Assembly: GCA_020048975.1 (NCBI GenBank) | Contig: JAIFLQ010000064.1 | Span: 1 to 43,840 of the forward strand | DNA from: Rickettsia sp. | GTDB lineage: Bacteria > Pseudomonadota > Alphaproteobacteria > Rickettsiales > Rickettsiaceae | Direction: 5' to 3' | Length of the DNA: 43,840 nucleotides | Shown: positions 32,808 through 42,701 of the stretch, in pieces | How the letters are laid out: every line of letters begins with the position of its first letter | Position numbering within the stretch: position 1 is the first letter of the stretch | Made by a program: the position numbers and the translations under genes | Notes under the pieces: model-generated | Seen by the model: the letters and a program-made list of their open reading frames with translations, nothing else | Told to the model about the DNA's origin: nothing | Databases searched by the model: none

Positions 32808-33565
32808 ATAAGACTTTGTTCAGAGAATCAGATTTGATGTCATCCCCTCAAAAGCGGGGATCCAGAAAAAATACAAAGTGGCTTCCCGCTTTTGCGGGGA
32901 TGACATTTTGGGAAACTTATAGTTTCATTAGACCTCTTACAATCGTATTACTCGTTTTAAATATTTCTACAACTCAAGCTGATTATATTAGCGGTGCATA
33001 CTCTGTTACTGAAAAATCTTTTGATTTCACAAAAGCTATTGCATCTGATAAGTGCAACGGTAAGATACCTTATCCATTACTATATAATGATGAGGAAGAA
33101 ATAATAGATGCACTTAATCACGAGATCCTTGATTTTGTTCATTCATATGTAATTTGCAACCAAGAAAAGAGAAGTAATTTTTCAGTAAGTTTTGATTTGC
33201 CAGAATCTGGATCTTTAGATTATTTTAGTATTAGATGGATTACCAAAAAAGATAATAAAATTTATCGTATTGATAGTTTGAATTTTGATACGCAAAATGC
33301 CGAGCTAGTACAAATTGATGATATTTTTAACTCGATGAGTAGCACCATTTTTAACGAAATAATAAAGCTCTCTGATGGTCATTTACAACAAACCGACAAT
33401 TGGGAAACGTTCTTAGATAAAATTGGGAAAAGAAACATCCAATATTATCTTAAAAACGGAGAATGGTATTTAGTTTTTAATGAAACTCCATTATTAGACA
33501 AAGTTATTGACGTCAAAATTCCACAATATTTTTTAGAAGGTGATGATGTTACAAACGCAAGATAG
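32804..33565 (+). CDS. Hypothetical secreted protein (possibly DUF3298/PdaC-like) with an in-frame palindromic element near the N-terminus
   Basis: GTG start overlaps the nuoE stop; alternative ATG at 32900 gives [27 protein letters not shown] (signal peptide). Domain guess is weak. Confidence 0.7.
   Translation: MNKTLFRESDLMSSPQKRGSRKNTKWLPAFAGMTFWETYSFIRPLTIVLLVLNISTTQADYISGAYSVTEKSFDFTKAIASDKCNGKIPYPLLYNDEEEIIDALNHEILDFVHSYVICNQEKRSNFSVSFDLPESGSLDYFSIRWITKKDNKIYRIDSLNFDTQNAELVQIDDIFNSMSSTIFNEIIKLSDGHLQQTDNWETFLDKIGKRNIQYYLKNGEWYLVFNETPLLDKVIDVKIPQYFLEGDDVTNAR
32838..32905. repeat. Rickettsial-palindromic-element-like repeat with 27-nt near-perfect inverted arms
   Basis: Left arm TGTCATCCCCTCAAAAGCGGGGATCCA (32838-32864); reverse complement of right arm (32879-32905) TGTCATCCCCGCAAAAGCGGGAAGCCA; 24/27 identical, 14-nt loop. 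Translates to ..[23 protein letters not shown].. Confidence 0.88.
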
Positions 33566-34835
33566 GATCTTTACTAACTTATATAATGAGTATTCTGCTG
33601 ATTTGGTTTCAGCAAAATTACGTGGTGATTGGGACAAGACAAAATCATTAATTACTAAAGGGAATGACTGGATCATTGAGGAAGTAAAAGCTTCGGGATT
33701 AAGGGGCAGAGGAGGAGCCGGGTTTTCAACTGGTATGAAATGGTCTTTTATGCCAAAAACTCATCCGAAACCTTCTTACCTTGTTGTTAATGCTGATGAA
33801 TCAGAACCAGGTACTTGTAAAGACAGAGATATTCTAAGATATGAACCACATAAATTAATAGAAGGATGTTTACTTGCCTCTGTAGCAATAGGCGCGCACA
33901 GCTGCTACATATATATACGTGGTGAATTTTACAACGAAGCACTTGCTGTTCAAAAAGCAATAGATGAGGCTTACGAAGAAAAGTTAATTGGCAAGAATGC
34001 TTGCGGTTCTGGTTATGATTTGGATATATATCTTCATCGTGGTGCTGGGGCTTATATATGTGGAGAAGAAACAGCTCTCCTTGAGAGTTTAGAAGGTAAA
34101 AAAGGTCAGCCAAGATTAAAACCACCTTTTCCTGCTGGAGCTGGTTTATATGGCTGTCCTACTACTATCAATAATGTGGAATCTATCGCAGTGGTTCCAA
34201 CTATTCTAAGGCGTGGAGCTTCATGGTTTGCTGCTATTGGCAAACCAAATAATACTGGCACTAAATTATTTTGTATTTCTGGCCATGTTAATGAACCAAA
34301 AAACGTAGAAGAAGCAATGGGCATTCCTTTGAGGGAGTTAATCGAGAAATATGCTGGAGGTGTTCGCGGTGGATGGGATAATCTAAAAGCTATTATTCCT
34401 GGTGGCTCATCTGTACCAATGATTACAAAAGAGATGTGTGAAACAGTAACTATGGATTTTGATTCTCTACGCTCAGTTGGTTCTGGTCTTGGCACTGGCG
34501 GAATTATAGTGATGGATAAATCAACTGATATAATTTATGCCATTGCTCGTTTAAGCAAATTCTATATGCATGAATCATGCGGCCAATGTACACCATGCCG
34601 CGAAGGAACTGGTTGGATGTGGCGTATAATGATGCGTCTTTGCCGAGGAGAAGCTAGAATTGAAGAAATTGACGAACTACTAGATATCAGCAAACAAATT
34701 GAAGGTCATACAATATGCGCTCTTGGCGATGCTGCAGCCTGGCCTATACAAGGGCTAATTAGACATTTTCGTCATGAAATTGAGGATAGAATTAGAAAAG
34801 GTACTGTTGTAAATCACAAAAACATAACTAATTAA
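33540..34835 (+). CDS. nuoF: NADH-quinone oxidoreductase subunit F
   Basis: [84 protein letters not shown]. Confidence 0.98.
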   Translation: MMMLQTQDRIFTNLYNEYSADLVSAKLRGDWDKTKSLITKGNDWIIEEVKASGLRGRGGAGFSTGMKWSFMPKTHPKPSYLVVNADESEPGTCKDRDILRYEPHKLIEGCLLASVAIGAHSCYIYIRGEFYNEALAVQKAIDEAYEEKLIGKNACGSGYDLDIYLHRGAGAYICGEETALLESLEGKKGQPRLKPPFPAGAGLYGCPTTINNVESIAVVPTILRRGASWFAAIGKPNNTGTKLFCISGHVNEPKNVEEAMGIPLRELIEKYAGGVRGGWDNLKAIIPGGSSVPMITKEMCETVTMDFDSLRSVGSGLGTGGIIVMDKSTDIIYAIARLSKFYMHESCGQCTPCREGTGWMWRIMMRLCRGEARIEEIDELLDISKQIEGHTICALGDAAAWPIQGLIRHFRHEIEDRIRKGTVVNHKNITN

Positions 34836-34958
34836 TCCAAATTTACCACTTCGCTTAAGATACTACCAAAAATCCCTTTAACTCTATAAGTAGCAAACTT
34901 GTTGAAAAAGAACGTGATTCATGTATCATTAGGCACTTTTAATCTAGGTAATTTTTAA

Positions 34959-36497
34959 GTGTCAGATAATAATTTTTATATAACAACGCCAATATATTAT
35001 GTAAATGATGTACCTCATATAGGTCACGCTTATACTAGTTTAACCTGCGATGTAATTGCTAGATTTATGAAACTAAATGGCAAGAACGTTAGATTCTTGA
35101 CTGGCACTGATGAACATGGACAAAAAGTAGAAAAATCAGCTTTAAATAACAATCTTTCTCCACAAGAATTTACCGATAAAATGTCTGTAAGTTTTAGAGA
35201 TTTACTGAAAGCATTAAATATTACAAATTCTGATTTTATCAGAACAACTGAAGCAAGACATAAGCTGGGAGTAAAAGCCTTTTGGCAAAAATTGGAAAAG
35301 AATTGCGATATATATAGTAGTAAATATTCTGGTTGGTATTCTATTCGGGATGAAGCTTTTTATGACGAATCAGAACTAACGCCAGAGGGTTTAGCGCCTA
35401 CAGGAGCGCAGGTTGAATGGGTAGAAGAACCTAGTTATTTTTTTGCTTTATCTAAATGGCAAGATAAGTTAATAGAGTTTTACGAAGCAAATCCAGATTT
35501 CATTAGACCAAAAACCAGAAGAAATGAAGTTATAAGTTTTGTAAAAAGTGGTCTTACAGATTTGTCAATCTCAAGAACAAGTTTTAAATGGGGTATTCCT
35601 GTTCCAGATAATAAAGAACATGTTATTTATGTATGGCTTGATGCATTAACAAATTATATTTCAGCACTTGGATACCCAGATGAAACAGATGATTATAAAA
35701 ACTTCTGGCCAGCAGATGTTCATGTTGTGGGCAAAGATATTCTAAGATTCCACGCTATTTATTGGCCAGCCTTTTTAATGTCAGCAGGTATCCCTATACC
35801 AAAATCTATTTTTGCTCATGGTTGGTGGACAAACGAGGGGCAAAAAATATCAAAATCTGTTGGTAATGTCATTGATCCATTTAAATTAATTGATGATTTT
35901 GGCTTAGATCAAGTTAGATATTTCCTAATGAGGGAAGTGATATTTGGTAATGATGGAAATTATGCACGGGAAAACTTAATCCAAAGAAATAATAGTGAAT
36001 TATCCAATAAAATTGGTAATTTGATGCAACGAACTTGTTCTTTCATTTTTAAAAATTGCCAAGAAAGAATGCCAGAGGTTACAAAAGAATTTGTAGATAC
36101 AATGTATCAAAGTGAATTTTTTATTAAATTACAAGACATCATTAAAGATAGCATTATTCAGATGGAACATTATAATATTAATGCTGTTCTTGATAACATA
36201 ATATATGTCACCGAACAATCAAATATTTATATTGATCACGAAGCTCCATGGACACTCAAAAATTCTGATCCCCAAAAAATGAATGAAGTGTTGTACAAAA
36301 TTGTAGAAACACTAAGATATATTGCTATATTAATGCAACCTTTCACTCCTGATTCTGCAGCAAGAATGTTAAACCAACTTAATGTGCCAGAAGATAATCG
36401 TAATATAATGCACTTAGCACAAGAATTTGCTATTATACCATCTAGTAAGATAACTCAACCTTCACCAATTTTTCCAAGATTGGAACTAGAACATTAA
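34959..36497 (+). CDS. metG: Methionyl-tRNA synthetase
   Basis: TTPIYYVNDVPHIGHAYTSLTCDVIARF, FLTGTDEHGQKV, KISKSVGNVIDP. GTG start; no fused C-terminal EMAP-like domain. Confidence 0.97.
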   Translation: MSDNNFYITTPIYYVNDVPHIGHAYTSLTCDVIARFMKLNGKNVRFLTGTDEHGQKVEKSALNNNLSPQEFTDKMSVSFRDLLKALNITNSDFIRTTEARHKLGVKAFWQKLEKNCDIYSSKYSGWYSIRDEAFYDESELTPEGLAPTGAQVEWVEEPSYFFALSKWQDKLIEFYEANPDFIRPKTRRNEVISFVKSGLTDLSISRTSFKWGIPVPDNKEHVIYVWLDALTNYISALGYPDETDDYKNFWPADVHVVGKDILRFHAIYWPAFLMSAGIPIPKSIFAHGWWTNEGQKISKSVGNVIDPFKLIDDFGLDQVRYFLMREVIFGNDGNYARENLIQRNNSELSNKIGNLMQRTCSFIFKNCQERMPEVTKEFVDTMYQSEFFIKLQDIIKDSIIQMEHYNINAVLDNIIYVTEQSNIYIDHEAPWTLKNSDPQKMNEVLYKIVETLRYIAILMQPFTPDSAARMLNQLNVPEDNRNIMHLAQEFAIIPSSKITQPSPIFPRLELEH

Positions 36498-36507
36498 AAA
36501 TAGATAT

Positions 36508-37311
36508 ATGGTTTTAGTAGATTCACATTGTCATTTGGACATGCTAACAGAATACGATTCTCACGATAATATTGTCAAGCGTGCACTTGAATCAAATGTA
36601 CATTACATACAAACCATTTGTACAAGGCTGGAGGATATTTCAAAAATTTTAGCTATTGCAGAAAATTATAATAATGTCTTTGCCTCAGTTGGCATACATC
36701 CTAGCGAAGTAAATAAACTCATCACTACTCAAGAATTAACCAAGCTTACTAAACACCCTAAGGTAATTGGATTAGGTGAAACAGGTTTAGATTATTACTA
36801 CAATAAGGATAATTCTCAGCAGCAACTACAAAGAAAATCTTTTGAAGAACATATAAAAACCTCCTGTGAAAGTAATTTACCAATTATAGTTCATACCAGA
36901 GCTGCAGAAGATGACACTTATGACATAATGAATTCATATAAAAAAATGCATAATTTTCCAGGTCTTATTCATTGTTTCACAGCTTCAGAAAAATTTGCTA
37001 GAAAGATACTAGACCTTGGTTTTTACATTTCAATAGCTGGCATTATTACTTTTAAAAATGCAGAAGAATTGAGATCAATAGTCAAATTTATTCCTTTAGA
37101 TAAACTTTTATTAGAGACTGATTCCCCCTATTTAGCACCAGTACCTCAAAGGGGAAAAACAAATGAACCTGCTTACGTAAAATACGTTGCACAAGCTATC
37201 TCCGATCTGAAGGGAATTACTGTAGAAAAGTGTGCAGAACAAACAACTAAAAACTTTTTTACTCTATTTAGCAAGGCTTCACAGGTCAACATCCATAACA
37301 GATATAAATAA
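36508..37311 (+). CDS. tatD: TatD family hydrolase
   Basis: LVDSHCHLDML, SVGIHPSEV, GLGETGLDYYY, FEEHIKTSCESNLPIIVHTRAAEDD, LLLETDSPYLAPVPQRGKTNEP. Confidence 0.96.
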   Translation: MVLVDSHCHLDMLTEYDSHDNIVKRALESNVHYIQTICTRLEDISKILAIAENYNNVFASVGIHPSEVNKLITTQELTKLTKHPKVIGLGETGLDYYYNKDNSQQQLQRKSFEEHIKTSCESNLPIIVHTRAAEDDTYDIMNSYKKMHNFPGLIHCFTASEKFARKILDLGFYISIAGIITFKNAEELRSIVKFIPLDKLLLETDSPYLAPVPQRGKTNEPAYVKYVAQAISDLKGITVEKCAEQTTKNFFTLFSKASQVNIHNRYK

Positions 37312-37402
37312 ACAGTTTTTTGTATCCGTTGTAAGGGATTGGCTGAAAAACCGTCGTTGAGGTCTATCTCAGACCGTCATCACTGACGAATGTTGTTATC
37401 AT

Positions 37403-37460
37403 GAGCGAATGCGAAATGATATATGGCTTTATGGATGGCCACGCTTCGCTCGCCAATGAC
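37403..37460. repeat. Degenerate palindromic intergenic repeat (gagcgaatgcg ... cgcttcgctc)
   Basis: GAGCGAATGCG (37403-37413) pairs imperfectly with CGCTTCGCTC (37442-37451); surrounding ggatggccacgcttcgctcgccaatgacga resembles common dispersed alphaproteobacterial repeats. Confidence 0.5.
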
Positions 37461-37561
37461 GATGGGAAGGCAGCTCGTAATTGAGGTTTATTTATTCAAT
37501 TAGCTATTAGAGCCAAGGGCCTGAACCGATACAGTCTTTTAATTTTGCAAAGATTATAAAG

Positions 37562-37780
37562 TTACGAGCTACGATGTATAACTCTACCTTTTGTTAGGTC
37601 ATAAGGAGTCATTTCTACTTTAACTTTATCACCAGCCAAAATACGAATACGATTTTTACGCATTTTACCTGATGTATGAGCTATAATTTCGTGTCCATTT
37701 TCGAGCACTACTCTAAAATGTGCATTGGGTAAAAGCTCCAATACTTCACCATCAAATTGGAGAAGCTCTTCTTTTGCCAT
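37562..37780 (-). CDS. infA: Translation initiation factor IF-1
   Basis: [62 protein letters not shown]. Confidence 0.97.
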   Translation of the reverse strand: MAKEELLQFDGEVLELLPNAHFRVVLENGHEIIAHTSGKMRKNRIRILAGDKVKVEMTPYDLTKGRVIHRSS

Positions 37781-37874
37781 GAATATTCCAAGATAAATTA
37801 AGTAAGTGCGAATTATAACAAATATTAGCCTTTAACACAACAAATATAATTTACAACAGAACTTTTATTAAATT

Positions 37875-38438
37875 TTACTCATGAAGTAAATTCACCTTAA
37901 GTAAAGCAACATTAGTGGCTAAACCTAGTAATTCGTAATTAGTCAATAAGCTCGGAAAATCTTCAACACATACAACAAAACCATCAGAGTTATAGGCAAG
38001 TTTAAATATGTATAATACATATTCTTTACCATTAACCTTAATTTTATTTTTTATATACTCTTGTGTTGCAAAATTTTTTGAAATTATTGTAAAATTTTTT
38101 TGTAAAAAATCATGTATTTCTTTTTTCAAAACTTTTGGTCTGCTAGTTTTAAATTCCATGTTAATGGAATCAAATATTATAATTTCTTCCAAATTATAAT
38201 ATTCCTTTATTGACTCTATTAGTTTAAAAGAAAAATTAAGCGACGTAAGGCTATTTTCTAAATTATTTAAATTTTTATGTAAAAATTTAAGCTCTAAGTA
38301 TAATTGTATTAATTTTTGATTTTTTCTATCACAGTATTTAGTAGATTTCATTATTATCATAATAACTAAACCTACTATTATCACTGCACATGTTACAATA
38401 TTAACATTATTCAAAAAAATTAATTCCATACTTATCAC
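37875..38438 (-). CDS. Hypothetical membrane-anchored protein (TM + coiled-coil + GAF-like region)
   Basis: TM NIVTCAVIIVGLVIMIIM, helical linker, then an alpha/beta region ending GFVVCVEDFPSLLTNYELLGLATNVALLKVNLLHE. Domain call is tentative. Confidence 0.55.
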   Translation of the reverse strand: MISMELIFLNNVNIVTCAVIIVGLVIMIIMKSTKYCDRKNQKLIQLYLELKFLHKNLNNLENSLTSLNFSFKLIESIKEYYNLEEIIIFDSINMEFKTSRPKVLKKEIHDFLQKNFTIISKNFATQEYIKNKIKVNGKEYVLYIFKLAYNSDGFVVCVEDFPSLLTNYELLGLATNVALLKVNLLHE

Positions 38439-38488
38439 ACTCCAAGTTAACTAATACACCCTATCGTGCAATTTAAAGTTGCATGATA

Positions 38489-38510
38489 ACCTATAGAATA
38501 AACTATAGGT
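38489..38510. promoter_or_regulatory. Perfect palindrome ACCTATAG-AATAAA-CTATAGGT between divergent genes
   Basis: 8-bp perfect arms with a 6-nt spacer, preceded by imperfect TCGTGCAA...TTGCATGA (38464-38486), in the divergent intergenic region upstream of the DUF2312 gene. Confidence 0.4.
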
Positions 38511-38634
38511 TTGTTAATATTAAGATACTTTATAAATCGGTCAAGATCTTTTATAAAAAAATAATATTTGCTCTGGTTTTTTCGCTAGAATGTGTTTATA
38601 AAAACATATACTCAAATAACAAAAAGGTATCTTT

Positions 38635-38871
38635 ATGTCTGAAATAGTAGCAAAAGACCAATTAAAACAATATGTGAATAGAATTGAAAGATTAGAAGCA
38701 GACAAAACAATATTATTAGATGACATTAAACAAGTTTTTGACGAAGCCAAGGCCAATGGGTTTGATGTAAAAACAATGAAGAAAGTAGTTCAATTAAGAA
38801 AGCTTGATAAAAATAAATTAGCTGAGCAAGACGCTATATTAGAACTTTACAGACAGGCTTTAGAAGTTTAA
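38635..38871 (+). CDS. DUF2312 / GapR-like DNA-binding protein
   Basis: VAKDQLKQYVNRIERLEADKTILLDDIKQVFDEAKANGFDVKTMKKVVQLRKLDKNKLAEQDAILELYRQAL. Confidence 0.93.
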   Translation: MSEIVAKDQLKQYVNRIERLEADKTILLDDIKQVFDEAKANGFDVKTMKKVVQLRKLDKNKLAEQDAILELYRQALEV

Positions 38872-38909
38872 TATCAACTTATAATCTTATTTTACATATT
38901 TCAGGTAAC

Positions 38910-39242
38910 ATGGTTGAAATAAAAACATTAGACCCAAAAACGTTAAAATCTTGGCTAGATAAGGATGAGGCTATACTTATTGATGTTAGGGAGCCTATTG
39001 AATATAGGGAATCTTATATTGAAAAAGCCATTAATATACCATTATCTCAGCTTCTTACCAAAATACATGAAATTCCCGATTTAAGAAAAAAGAAAATAAT
39101 TTTACAGTGTAAATCGGGAATTAGATCAATGATGGGTTGTGAATCTCTTAAAAATGATGGATTTAAAGAAAACATATGGAGTTTAGAAGGCGGAATTTAC
39201 AATTGGTCTTCTTCTGGGTTTCCTGTAAAACCATCGAAATAA
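38910..39242 (+). CDS. Rhodanese-like domain protein
   Basis: LIDVREPIEYRESYIEKAINIPLSQL, IILQCKSGIRSMMGCESL, LEGGIYNWSSSGFPV. Confidence 0.93.
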   Translation: MVEIKTLDPKTLKSWLDKDEAILIDVREPIEYRESYIEKAINIPLSQLLTKIHEIPDLRKKKIILQCKSGIRSMMGCESLKNDGFKENIWSLEGGIYNWSSSGFPVKPSK

Positions 39243-39269
39243 CGAGCTATAGTAAAACCAGCCAGAACT

Positions 39270-39602
39270 TTGGCTGAGAAAATTATGCAATTTAATTGTA
39301 GACCAACAGAATTAAATTTTATGGCCAGAACAAAACCTCAGAAAGCTAAGATGGATGAAACTGCCACAGCATATTTAATCACCAAATCTCTAGAAAATAC
39401 CAATGATTTACCTATAGATGTAGTAAATGTAGAAAAAGCTGGCATTACCAAAACACCAGCAAAGAGCTCTTTATGCGACTTCATATTAGCTAACAATAAT
39501 GACGTATATATATGCGGATCAAATGGCTGTAATCTTCAAGATATTAGCCTTAGTGGTAGTCCTATTATAGAGTATTATTCCGATTCGAACGACGAAATTT
39601 AA
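39270..39602 (+). CDS. Hypothetical protein
   Basis: 110-aa ORF (TTG start in track, internal ATGs available) following the rhodanese gene on the same strand; no recognised domain. Confidence 0.5.
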   Translation: MAEKIMQFNCRPTELNFMARTKPQKAKMDETATAYLITKSLENTNDLPIDVVNVEKAGITKTPAKSSLCDFILANNNDVYICGSNGCNLQDISLSGSPIIEYYSDSNDEI

Positions 39603-39627
39603 GCCGCTTGCAGCACCAGTTAAGGGA

Positions 39628-40452
39628 CTATACTTTTTGACAAACAGGGCAAAAATACGTTGCTCTTCCATTTTGGACAATTTTGACTATTGTCGCCCCA
39701 CAGGAATAACAATTTGCATTTTTACGATCATACACCGTTAGATTTTGTTTAAAATACCCAGGCTTGTTATCCCCATTAACAAAATCTTTTAGCGTCGTGC
39801 CACCAGCTTTTATCGCTTCATTTAAAACAAAAATAATTGACTGAATTAAAATTAAGATTTCATTCTTTGTTAAATCTTGCACTGGTTTTGATGGATTTAT
39901 TTTACTTAAAAACAAGCTCTCAGAAGCATAAATATTGCCTATTCCTACAACAATTTTATTATCCATAATTGCTGATTTTATTGGAATTTTTCTATTCCTG
40001 AAACAATCTTCCAAATATTTTACATTAAAACATTCGGAAAATGGCTCGGGACCAATATTTTTTAAATATTTCTGCGACTCTAATTCGTTAGTAGCACTAA
40101 CATATATCATACCGAAACGTCTTGAATCATTAAAAACGAGGAGATTTCCACTTTCTAACACAAGAACAATGTGATCATGTTTTTGTAAATCATAACTCTC
40201 CTTCTTTAAAGTGAGTCTACCTGTCATTCCAAGATGGAATACTATGGAATTATTATTATTAAGTTCTATAATCAAATATTTAGCAACTCTGCGGACATTG
40301 TTAATAACAGAATTGATCGTTTTTTCAGCTAAATTTGGATCTAAGTTGGATCTTAATGACGTTCTGTGCTTTATAAAAGAGATGATTTTATGCCCCACAA
40401 TATGTTTTTCTAGGGAGAGTTTTAACGTTTCTACTTCTGGCAATTCTGGCAT
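39628..40452 (-). CDS. mutM: Formamidopyrimidine-DNA glycosylase
   Basis: N-terminal PELPEVETLKLSLEKHI; VFHLGMTGRL; VGIGNIYASESLF; zinc finger CYSCGATIVKIVQNGRATYFCPVCQ. Confidence 0.97.
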   Translation of the reverse strand: MPELPEVETLKLSLEKHIVGHKIISFIKHRTSLRSNLDPNLAEKTINSVINNVRRVAKYLIIELNNNNSIVFHLGMTGRLTLKKESYDLQKHDHIVLVLESGNLLVFNDSRRFGMIYVSATNELESQKYLKNIGPEPFSECFNVKYLEDCFRNRKIPIKSAIMDNKIVVGIGNIYASESLFLSKINPSKPVQDLTKNEILILIQSIIFVLNEAIKAGGTTLKDFVNGDNKPGYFKQNLTVYDRKNANCYSCGATIVKIVQNGRATYFCPVCQKV

Positions 40453-40519
40453 TTGTTTAATATGCTACTATTATTTTAATAATACAATACTACTAATTAA
40501 ATATATCCTATCAATAACT

Positions 40520-41296
40520 ATGAACAACGATAATAGAACACCTAAAGATGAAAACAATATAAATTTTGGGTTTAAAAAAGTAACTAACGAAGAAAAACGC
40601 TCCTTAGTGGACGGTGTGTTTTCTGATGTAGCAAACAAATACGACTTAATGAATGATCTAATGAGCTTCGGAGTACACCGTGCATGGAAGGATGAATTTT
40701 GCAATATGATTCCAAATTTAGATGGTAAGATACTAGATGTTGCTGGGGGGACTGGCGACATAGCATTTAGAATTAAATCTAGAGCAAAAAAACAAAATAA
40801 AAACCCACATATCATTGTTTGTGACATAAATCATGATATGCTCAAAATTTGTCAAGCTAAGGCTATAGATAAGAATATCTTGAATAATTTATACTTAATA
40901 GTAGCCGACGCAGAAAAGCTACCTTTTGCCGATAATAGCTTTGATTACTATACCGTAGCTTTTGGCGTTAGAAATGTATTATCTATTGAAAAATCGTTAA
41001 AAGAAGCCTATAGAGTCTTAAAACCCACTGGTAAATTTTTATGCTTAGAATTTTCACAAATCCAGAATGAATTAATGAAACCACTATACGATTTCTATTC
41101 CTTTAACATAATTCCAAATATAGGAAAATACGTAACTAATAACGAGTCAGCATATCGATACTTAAGCGAAAGTATAAGCGTTTTTCCAGGTCAAGAAGAT
41201 TTTAAAACAAAAATTCAAGAAGCAAATTTTGTTGATGTAGGTTATAAAAATTTAACTTTTGGAGTTGCTGCTATTCATTACGGCTATAAAATATGA
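40520..41296 (+). CDS. ubiE: Ubiquinone/menaquinone biosynthesis C-methyltransferase
   Basis: Start MNNDNRTPKDENNINFGFKKV; VFSDVANKYDLMNDLMSFGVHRAWK, ILDVAGGTGDIAFRI, FGVRNVLSIEKSLKEAYRVLKPTGKFLCLEFS. Confidence 0.96.
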   Translation: MNNDNRTPKDENNINFGFKKVTNEEKRSLVDGVFSDVANKYDLMNDLMSFGVHRAWKDEFCNMIPNLDGKILDVAGGTGDIAFRIKSRAKKQNKNPHIIVCDINHDMLKICQAKAIDKNILNNLYLIVADAEKLPFADNSFDYYTVAFGVRNVLSIEKSLKEAYRVLKPTGKFLCLEFSQIQNELMKPLYDFYSFNIIPNIGKYVTNNESAYRYLSESISVFPGQEDFKTKIQEANFVDVGYKNLTFGVAAIHYGYKI

Positions 41297-42684
41297 TTAA
41301 CTCTATAAAAAATATTGTCCACTTAATTTTATTTTTATATAAAATAAGTAAATATCAAATCCTTACTCATCCAGAAAATATAAAATTTTCAAAAAATATA
41401 AAATTTCTAGGAAGTTTAATAAGTTTTATAACCTATCCTAAAAATTTTTTTACAAATCCAAAACAAACTTTTGGTATAAGATTAACAAATTTACTAAAAG
41501 ATCTTGGGCCTATATATATTAAATTTGGTCAAACCATTTCTACAAGACCAGATCTAATAGGCCAGAACATAGCAGACCACTTAAAATCTTTACAAGATAA
41601 ACTTCCTCCATTTGACATCAAATTTGTTAAAGCTAAGATAGAAGAAAAATTTGGAATGCAAATATCTAAAATATTTTCTACCTTTGACGAAACTCCTATT
41701 GCAGCAGCGTCTATTGCGCAAGTTCATAAAGCAACGCTTGTAAGCGGCGAAACAGTAGCGGTAAAAATTTTAAGGCCTGATATTACTAAACAATATAATA
41801 ATGATATTCTTTTTCTAGAATTTGTTACAAAGTTTACAACAAAATTTATCAAAAATTCCAAAAGGTTAAAACTACATGAAGTAATAGCGTTATTCAGAGA
41901 ATCGATGAACTGTGAATTAAATTTAATGATGGAAGCTGCTGCCGCATCAAGATTTGCTGATAATTTCGTAGGTGATGATAGCATATACGTACCTAAAATT
42001 TATTGGAACTTAACTTCAGAAGAAATAATAACTCTAGAATGGATTGATGGAATATCAATCTATGATACAAAAAGCCTAGTCAAGAATAAGTTAAACCCTG
42101 AAGATATTGCTGCTAAAATTGCAGTTATCTTCTTTAATCAAGCCTACAGAGATGGATTCTTCCATGCTGATTTACACCCCGGAAATATTCTTGTAAAACC
42201 AAATGGTCAGATTGCCCTAATAGATTTTGGTATTATAGGTATATTATCAGAAGATGATAGGCTAGCAATTGCCGAGTTATTATATGCTTTTTTAAAACGA
42301 GATTATAAGCTTGTTGCAAGTGTCCACCATAGAATAGGCTATATACCCAAAAATACAAATCTAGAACTTTTTGCGCAAAGCTGTAGAGCAATTGCTGAGC
42401 CAATTATTGGGAAGCAGATTAAAAATATTTCGATAGGTAATCTTTTAGCTCAATTATTCAAAGTAACAGAAGAATTTGGAATGGAGACTCAACCTCAACT
42501 TTTATTATTGCAAAAAACCATGGTAGTAGTTGAAGGTATAGGACAAAGTCTAGACCCAGAAATTAATATGTGGCAACTAGCAGAACCTTGGATAAAAAAA
42601 TGGGCAATAAAGAATTTGAGTCCCGAAGCTAAGTTACTTAGAATAGCTAAAAAATTTATAAATCGGATTATTCAAAATCAGTAA
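41293..42684 (+). CDS. ubiB: Ubiquinone biosynthesis protein UbiB (ABC1 family)
   Basis: LGPIYIKFGQTISTRPDLIG, PIAAASIAQVHKATLVSGETVAVKILRP, GFFHADLHPGNILV, IALIDFGIIG. Confidence 0.96.
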   Translation: MINSIKNIVHLILFLYKISKYQILTHPENIKFSKNIKFLGSLISFITYPKNFFTNPKQTFGIRLTNLLKDLGPIYIKFGQTISTRPDLIGQNIADHLKSLQDKLPPFDIKFVKAKIEEKFGMQISKIFSTFDETPIAAASIAQVHKATLVSGETVAVKILRPDITKQYNNDILFLEFVTKFTTKFIKNSKRLKLHEVIALFRESMNCELNLMMEAAAASRFADNFVGDDSIYVPKIYWNLTSEEIITLEWIDGISIYDTKSLVKNKLNPEDIAAKIAVIFFNQAYRDGFFHADLHPGNILVKPNGQIALIDFGIIGILSEDDRLAIAELLYAFLKRDYKLVASVHHRIGYIPKNTNLELFAQSCRAIAEPIIGKQIKNISIGNLLAQLFKVTEEFGMETQPQLLLLQKTMVVVEGIGQSLDPEINMWQLAEPWIKKWAIKNLSPEAKLLRIAKKFINRIIQNQ

Positions 42685-42701
42685 CTAAAGAACATAACTT
42701 A

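Noticed and set aside
33787-34495. Minus-strand ORFs of 112 and 129 aa inside nuoF
   Set aside because: Antisense shadows of the well-conserved NuoF reading frame.
38541-38756. 71-aa minus-strand ORF overlapping the DUF2312 gene
   Set aside because: Overlaps the convincing DUF2312 frame; no homology signal.
40471-40827. Minus-strand ORFs (118 and 60 aa) over the ubiE start
   Set aside because: Antisense to UbiE motifs; no support.
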